Assembly (NCBI RefSeq): GCF_014640255.1
Contig: NZ_BMGP01000002.1
Location: 620,001-684,000, forward strand
Direction of reading: 5' to 3'
DNA from: Subtercola lobariae
Lineage (GTDB): Bacteria; Actinomycetota; Actinomycetes; Actinomycetales; Microbacteriaceae
DNA length: 64,000 bases
Shown: positions 60,720-64,000 of the stretch, in pieces
Position numbering within the stretch: position 1 is the stretch's first letter
How the letters are laid out: every line of letters starts with the position of its first letter
The notes under the pieces: model-generated
Seen by the model: only the letters and a program-made list of their open reading frames with translations
Databases searched by the model: none
What the model was told of the DNA's origin: nothing
Made by a program: the position numbers and the translations under genes

Positions 60720-61514
60720 TGGGGCGTGCCCAAATGGGTTCTGGCCATCGCCCTCGTCGGCGCACTCTTCGTCGTGCTGCCGCTGCTGGCGATGGTCGTT
60801 CGGGTGAATTGGGGTCAGTTCATTCCGCTCATCACCTCGCAGTCGTCGATCGATGCGCTGCTGCTCAGCCTGCGAACCTCGACGATCGCAACGCTTCTGT
60901 GCATCATTCTCGGAGTGCCGATGGCGCTGGTGCTGGCCCGCACGACATTTCCGGGTCAGCGCATTCTGCGTTCGCTGGTGTTACTGCCGCTGGTATTGCC
61001 GCCCGTGGTCGGCGGAATAGCGCTGCTGTATACCTTCGGCCGCCAAGGGTTGCTGAAGGCGCCGATGAACTTTTTGGGCATCCAAATCGCCTTCTCGACA
61101 ACAGCCGTGATTCTGGCGCAGACCTTCGTCGCATTGCCGTTTCTCGTTCTCAGCCTCGAAGGGGCATTGCGAACGGTTGGCACGCGGTATGAGGCCATCG
61201 GCGCGACGCTCGGCGCAGGGCCGACAACGGTGCTGCGCCGCATCACACTTCCGCTCGTTCTGCCCGCGCTGGTCTCAGGCGCGGTGCTCTCGTTCGCCCG
61301 CGCCCTTGGCGAATTCGGTGCCACGCTCACCTTCGCCGGCAGCCTGCAAGGGGTTACTCGAACCCTGCCCCTTGAAATCTACCTGCAGCGCGAAACCGAT
61401 CCCGATGCGGCCGTCGCCCTCTCACTCGTGCTGGTGGCCGTGGCCATCATCGTGGTGGGGCTCGCGAACCGGGTGGGCTCGAATTCCCGGCTCGGCCCAA
61501 ACGTTCTCTCGTGA
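60699..61514 (+). CDS. modB: Molybdate ABC transporter permease ModB
   Basis: This 271-aa membrane protein shows [51 protein letters not shown] and the EAA loop [29 protein letters not shown], typical of ModB. Start GTG 60699 or the duplicated GTG 60678. It overlaps modC (GTGA). Neither start has a clear ribosome site. Confidence 0.88.
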   Translation: MKTSQNYWGVPKWVLAIALVGALFVVLPLLAMVVRVNWGQFIPLITSQSSIDALLLSLRTSTIATLLCIILGVPMALVLARTTFPGQRILRSLVLLPLVLPPVVGGIALLYTFGRQGLLKAPMNFLGIQIAFSTTAVILAQTFVALPFLVLSLEGALRTVGTRYEAIGATLGAGPTTVLRRITLPLVLPALVSGAVLSFARALGEFGATLTFAGSLQGVTRTLPLEIYLQRETDPDAAVALSLVLVAVAIIVVGLANRVGSNSRLGPNVLS

Positions 61515-62566
61515 CATTCACCTTCGAGGCCGCAGTCGCCCGGCGTAAGTTCGACGTGTCGTTCAGCCTCTCCCAAGGCGAGACACTTGCCGTGCTCGGG
61601 CCGAACGGCGCGGGCAAGTCGACACTGCTGAACCTCATCTCAGGTTCGCTCTCGCCCGACAGCGGGCACGCCGAACTCGATGGAGATGTGCTCTTCTCGG
61701 CGGGCTCCGGCCGCAAACGCGTTTGGCAACCCCCGCACACACGCGGCATTTCGCTGCTCGCCCAGCAGGCACTGCTCTTTCCACATCTCACCGTGCTCGA
61801 CAACGTGGCCTTCGGCCCCACGAGCTCGGGGGTGAAGAAACGTACGGCCCACGATGCCGCGCGAAAGTGGCTGGCCGAAGTGGATGCCGCACAATTCGAA
61901 CGGCGTAAGCCCGCCCAGCTCTCGGGCGGCCAAGCGCAGCGCATCGCGGTGGCGCGGGCGCTCGCCGCCGAACCTAAACTGCTGCTGCTCGACGAGCCGA
62001 TGGCCGCGCTCGACATCGACGTGGCACCCGCACTGCGGCGCACCCTGCGGCGCGTGCTCGAGAATTGCACCGCCATCATCGTGACGCACGACATTCTCGA
62101 CGCGTACACACTCGCCGATCGGGTCATCGTGATCGACAACGGGCGCATCGTCGAAGACGGCCCGACCCGGCGCGTGTTCGAGCAGCCGCGAGACCCGTTC
62201 ACGGCGAACCTCGCGGGGCTCAACGTGCTGTCGGGCATCCGCACGCCCCTGGGCTTGCGCACCGCAGACGGAGTGGAGCTCGCGATCGGCGCGGGCGCGG
62301 CTGGGGCGGTCGGGAGTGAGTGCTCCGCCGCGATCCGCCCGAGTGATGTGCGGGTTTCGACCTCGCCGCCCCCCGACGGGGCGAACGCTTTGCCTGCCAC
62401 GATCACAGACCTCGAGCCACGTGGCGACCTCGTCAGAGTGCGTGCGCTGAACTTTGCGGCAGACCTCCCGCCCGCGCTGGTAGCCGATCTCGACGTCTCG
62501 ATCGGCACGGCCGTGTGGTTCACGTTCGACCCGGGCTCAGCGATCATCTACTCGGCCAACCGCTGA
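61511..62566 (+). CDS. modC: Molybdate ABC transporter ATP-binding protein ModC
   Basis: This 351-aa ATPase shows Walker [10 protein letters not shown], signature [15 protein letters not shown], Walker [13 protein letters not shown] and VTHDILDAY, with a C-terminal TOBE-like portion (about residues 260-345). It completes the modABC operon. Its last 30 bases overlap the 3' end of the convergent HNH gene. Confidence 0.88.
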   Translation: MTFTFEAAVARRKFDVSFSLSQGETLAVLGPNGAGKSTLLNLISGSLSPDSGHAELDGDVLFSAGSGRKRVWQPPHTRGISLLAQQALLFPHLTVLDNVAFGPTSSGVKKRTAHDAARKWLAEVDAAQFERRKPAQLSGGQAQRIAVARALAAEPKLLLLDEPMAALDIDVAPALRRTLRRVLENCTAIIVTHDILDAYTLADRVIVIDNGRIVEDGPTRRVFEQPRDPFTANLAGLNVLSGIRTPLGLRTADGVELAIGAGAAGAVGSECSAAIRPSDVRVSTSPPPDGANALPATITDLEPRGDLVRVRALNFAADLPPALVADLDVSIGTAVWFTFDPGSAIIYSANR

Positions 62567-64000
62567 CGCCGCGACCGCCGGACTCGCCTGGCTGGGGGCG
62601 TGGCCGAGCTGGTCGGGTGGCCAAGCCGGTCGGGTGGCCGAGCCGGTCGGGTGGGCGAGCCGGTCGGGTAGCTGAGCCGGTCGGGTGGCCGAGCCGGTCG
62701 GGAGGCCAAGCCGGTCGGGTAGCTGAGCCGGTCGGGTGGGCGAGCCGGTCGGGTAGCCAAGCCGGTCGGGCAGCCGAGCTGGTGCGCCCACGCGCACACC
62801 CGCACCCGCACCCGCACCCGTTCGTCGTTTGGTGCAGGGGCGGGGTGTCTGTGTCCAGTCGATTTCGGGTGGCGGAATGATGTGCGGTGCGCCTTCGATC
62901 ATGATGAGCTTCCACCGGCTCTTGTGCAGGTGGCTGTGGTGAAACGTGCAGAGCAATACCCCGAGATCGACGTCGGTGCGGCCGGGCAGGTAGCCGACAT
63001 CACGCCACGGCTCGGTGTGATGTGTCTCACACCACGAAGGCGGCCGATCGCATCCCGGCCAGACGCAGCCACCGTCGCGCGTGGCGAGTGCTCGGTTCTG
63101 CGCCGCGGTGAACAGGCGTTTCGTCTTGCCGTGCTGCAGAACGCGCCCTTCGTGCATAAGGGTCGTGATGATGTCGCCATGGCAGACCAGCTGCTCGACG
63201 GTCGAGACCGGCACCGGCAGATCAAGACCGTCGATCCAGCCGACTCCGGTGCCGGCGACAACGTCGTCAAGGGTGGCGTGAACGTTGATCGTGGGCCTCG
63301 CCCCGCAGAGCTGCGGCACATCGGGTAGCGCTGCGACCCGGTCGATGTACGCGGTCAGCCCGTCGGCGAGCAACTGCTCTCGCGTTCGCGGGTCAGCCAG
63401 CGTTGGGCTCACCTCCGCCACATCGTCGCCATCGCCAGCGCCAACGGCACGGGCATCGGCATCGGCATCGGCGTCGGCTTCAAACGCGAAGGGAATCCCG
63501 TCGCCAGCCTCGTGATCATCGCTTACGGCGCCACCATCACGGCCGTCGACTCCTTTCGGGGTGGCATCGCCCGAATCGTCTGGGCCATCGAAGCGGGGCA
63601 GGCGGGGGCTGAGAATGGTTTGCGCGATGGCCTGCCACTTCGCACCCTGCTCTGGGGTGAGGATTCCGCCGATCTTGAATGTGCCGTCGGCCTGCTCACG
63701 CAACCAGATGCCGCGCTTGGCTTCGAGGTCACGGGCGGTGGGTTCCGCGCCGTCAGGGTCGAGGTGCCCCTGCCACTGCGCCGCCATCACGGCGACCTGA
63801 TCAGCCGACAAACCGAGCCCGCCGACGGCAGTGCGGTCAGCGGCGATCACGAGCATCTGCTCGCACTCGTGCAGATCAGCGCCGTACCCGACACGTTTCG
63901 CCGAGTCACCGAGCATTCGGGTCACCACGCCCGCGGTATCGACCCCAAGCCGACCCTCCCGCAATGCCTCTTGCACAGCGGAAAAGCGACCGGGATTCGC
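62537..64000 (-). CDS. DUF222/HNH endonuclease-signature protein, 5' end outside the window
   Basis: The visible part (over 485 codons) contains the DUF222-type region (LREGRLGVDTAGVVTRMLG, LTPEQGAKW) and the HNH motif: CVWPGCDRPPSWCETHHTEPW and LLCTFHHSHLHKSRWKL. The C-terminal ~85 residues are Pro/Leu/Thr/Gly-rich repeats. Family members are frequent multi-copy genes in Actinobacteria; a role in DNA mobility or recombination is likely but not demonstrated. The reading frame is open to the window edge. Confidence 0.85.
   Translation of the reverse strand, partial: ANPGRFSAVQEALREGRLGVDTAGVVTRMLGDSAKRVGYGADLHECEQMLVIAADRTAVGGLGLSADQVAVMAAQWQGHLDPDGAEPTARDLEAKRGIWLREQADGTFKIGGILTPEQGAKWQAIAQTILSPRLPRFDGPDDSGDATPKGVDGRDGGAVSDDHEAGDGIPFAFEADADADADARAVGAGDGDDVAEVSPTLADPRTREQLLADGLTAYIDRVAALPDVPQLCGARPTINVHATLDDVVAGTGVGWIDGLDLPVPVSTVEQLVCHGDIITTLMHEGRVLQHGKTKRLFTAAQNRALATRDGGCVWPGCDRPPSWCETHHTEPWRDVGYLPGRTDVDLGVLLCTFHHSHLHKSRWKLIMIEGAPHIIPPPEIDWTQTPRPCTKRRTGAGAGAGVRVGAPARLPDRLGYPTGSPTRPAQLPDRLGLPTGSATRPAQLPDRLAHPTGSATRPAWPPDQLGHAPSQASPAVAASAVGRVDDR
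62592..62790. repeat. Tandem repeats (GCCGGTCGGGT units) encoding the HNH protein tail
   Basis: Units of GCCGGTCGGGTGGCC and close variants recur about a dozen times. They encode PDRLG/PTGSxTRPA repeats on the reverse strand. They begin just after the end of modC. Confidence 0.85.

Noticed and set aside
62592-62790. CRISPR array from the regular GCCGGTCGGGT repeats
   Set aside because: Units are adjacent or separated by a few bases, without unique spacers, and are in frame with a coding sequence. No cas genes are seen.

Overview
The window is high-GC bacterial DNA with actinobacterial character: frequent GTG starts, many 4-bp start/stop overlaps, a DUF222-type HNH protein, an Abi_2 protein and a TOBE-domain molybdate regulator. 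It fits Microbacteriaceae or close relatives, but no marker here fixes the genus. I see no rRNA, CRISPR array, insertion sequence or phage module.

Layout. 1-8.7 kb is mixed: the 3' part of a tRNA-Cys, an orphan winged-helix regulator, a decayed luciferase-like monooxygenase (LLM), an Abi_2 defence gene preceded by a possible small structured RNA, an ATP-grasp/AhpD pair, a very Met- and Cys-rich copper-storage-like protein, a maltokinase-cap protein, PhzF and a MalY-type C-S lyase.

8.9-54.4 kb is the core: a dense organosulfur-scavenging region. It holds twelve intact LLM flavin monooxygenases of several subfamilies (a thirteenth is the pseudogene near 1-2 kb), two DszC-like acyl-CoA-dehydrogenase-fold monooxygenases, two O-acetylhomoserine sulfhydrylase (MetY) genes, two Dpp/Opp-type ABC importers (one with a fused double ATPase), a MetNIQ-type importer, a MocR-type PLP regulator, an FAD hydroxylase, a large FAD/NAD(P)-binding protein, a DUF427 protein and a shortened catalase. 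The likely logic is uptake of organosulfur compounds, oxidative C-S cleavage by the monooxygenases, and capture of released sulfur by MetY into homocysteine or methionine. No flavin reductase is encoded here, so FMNH2 must come from elsewhere. Short motifs (GTAACAAA and ATTGTTG) recur in promoter regions of this cluster and may mark a shared regulon.

54.5-64 kb: an EamA exporter divergent from a MarR regulator with paired palindromic operators between them, an exported intradiol-dioxygenase-like lipoprotein, a membrane-anchored HEVGH protein, a VapBC pair, a molybdate cluster (TOBE regulator, modA, modB, modC), and a partial HNH protein whose repeat-rich tail overlaps modC.

Two genes have lost internal segments and are disrupted (LLM at 881-2000, sarcosine-oxidase-like at 11826-12624). 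In-frame tandem repeats at gene ends are common (metY, marR, the HNH gene). All functions are inferred from reading the sequence; no database search was run.
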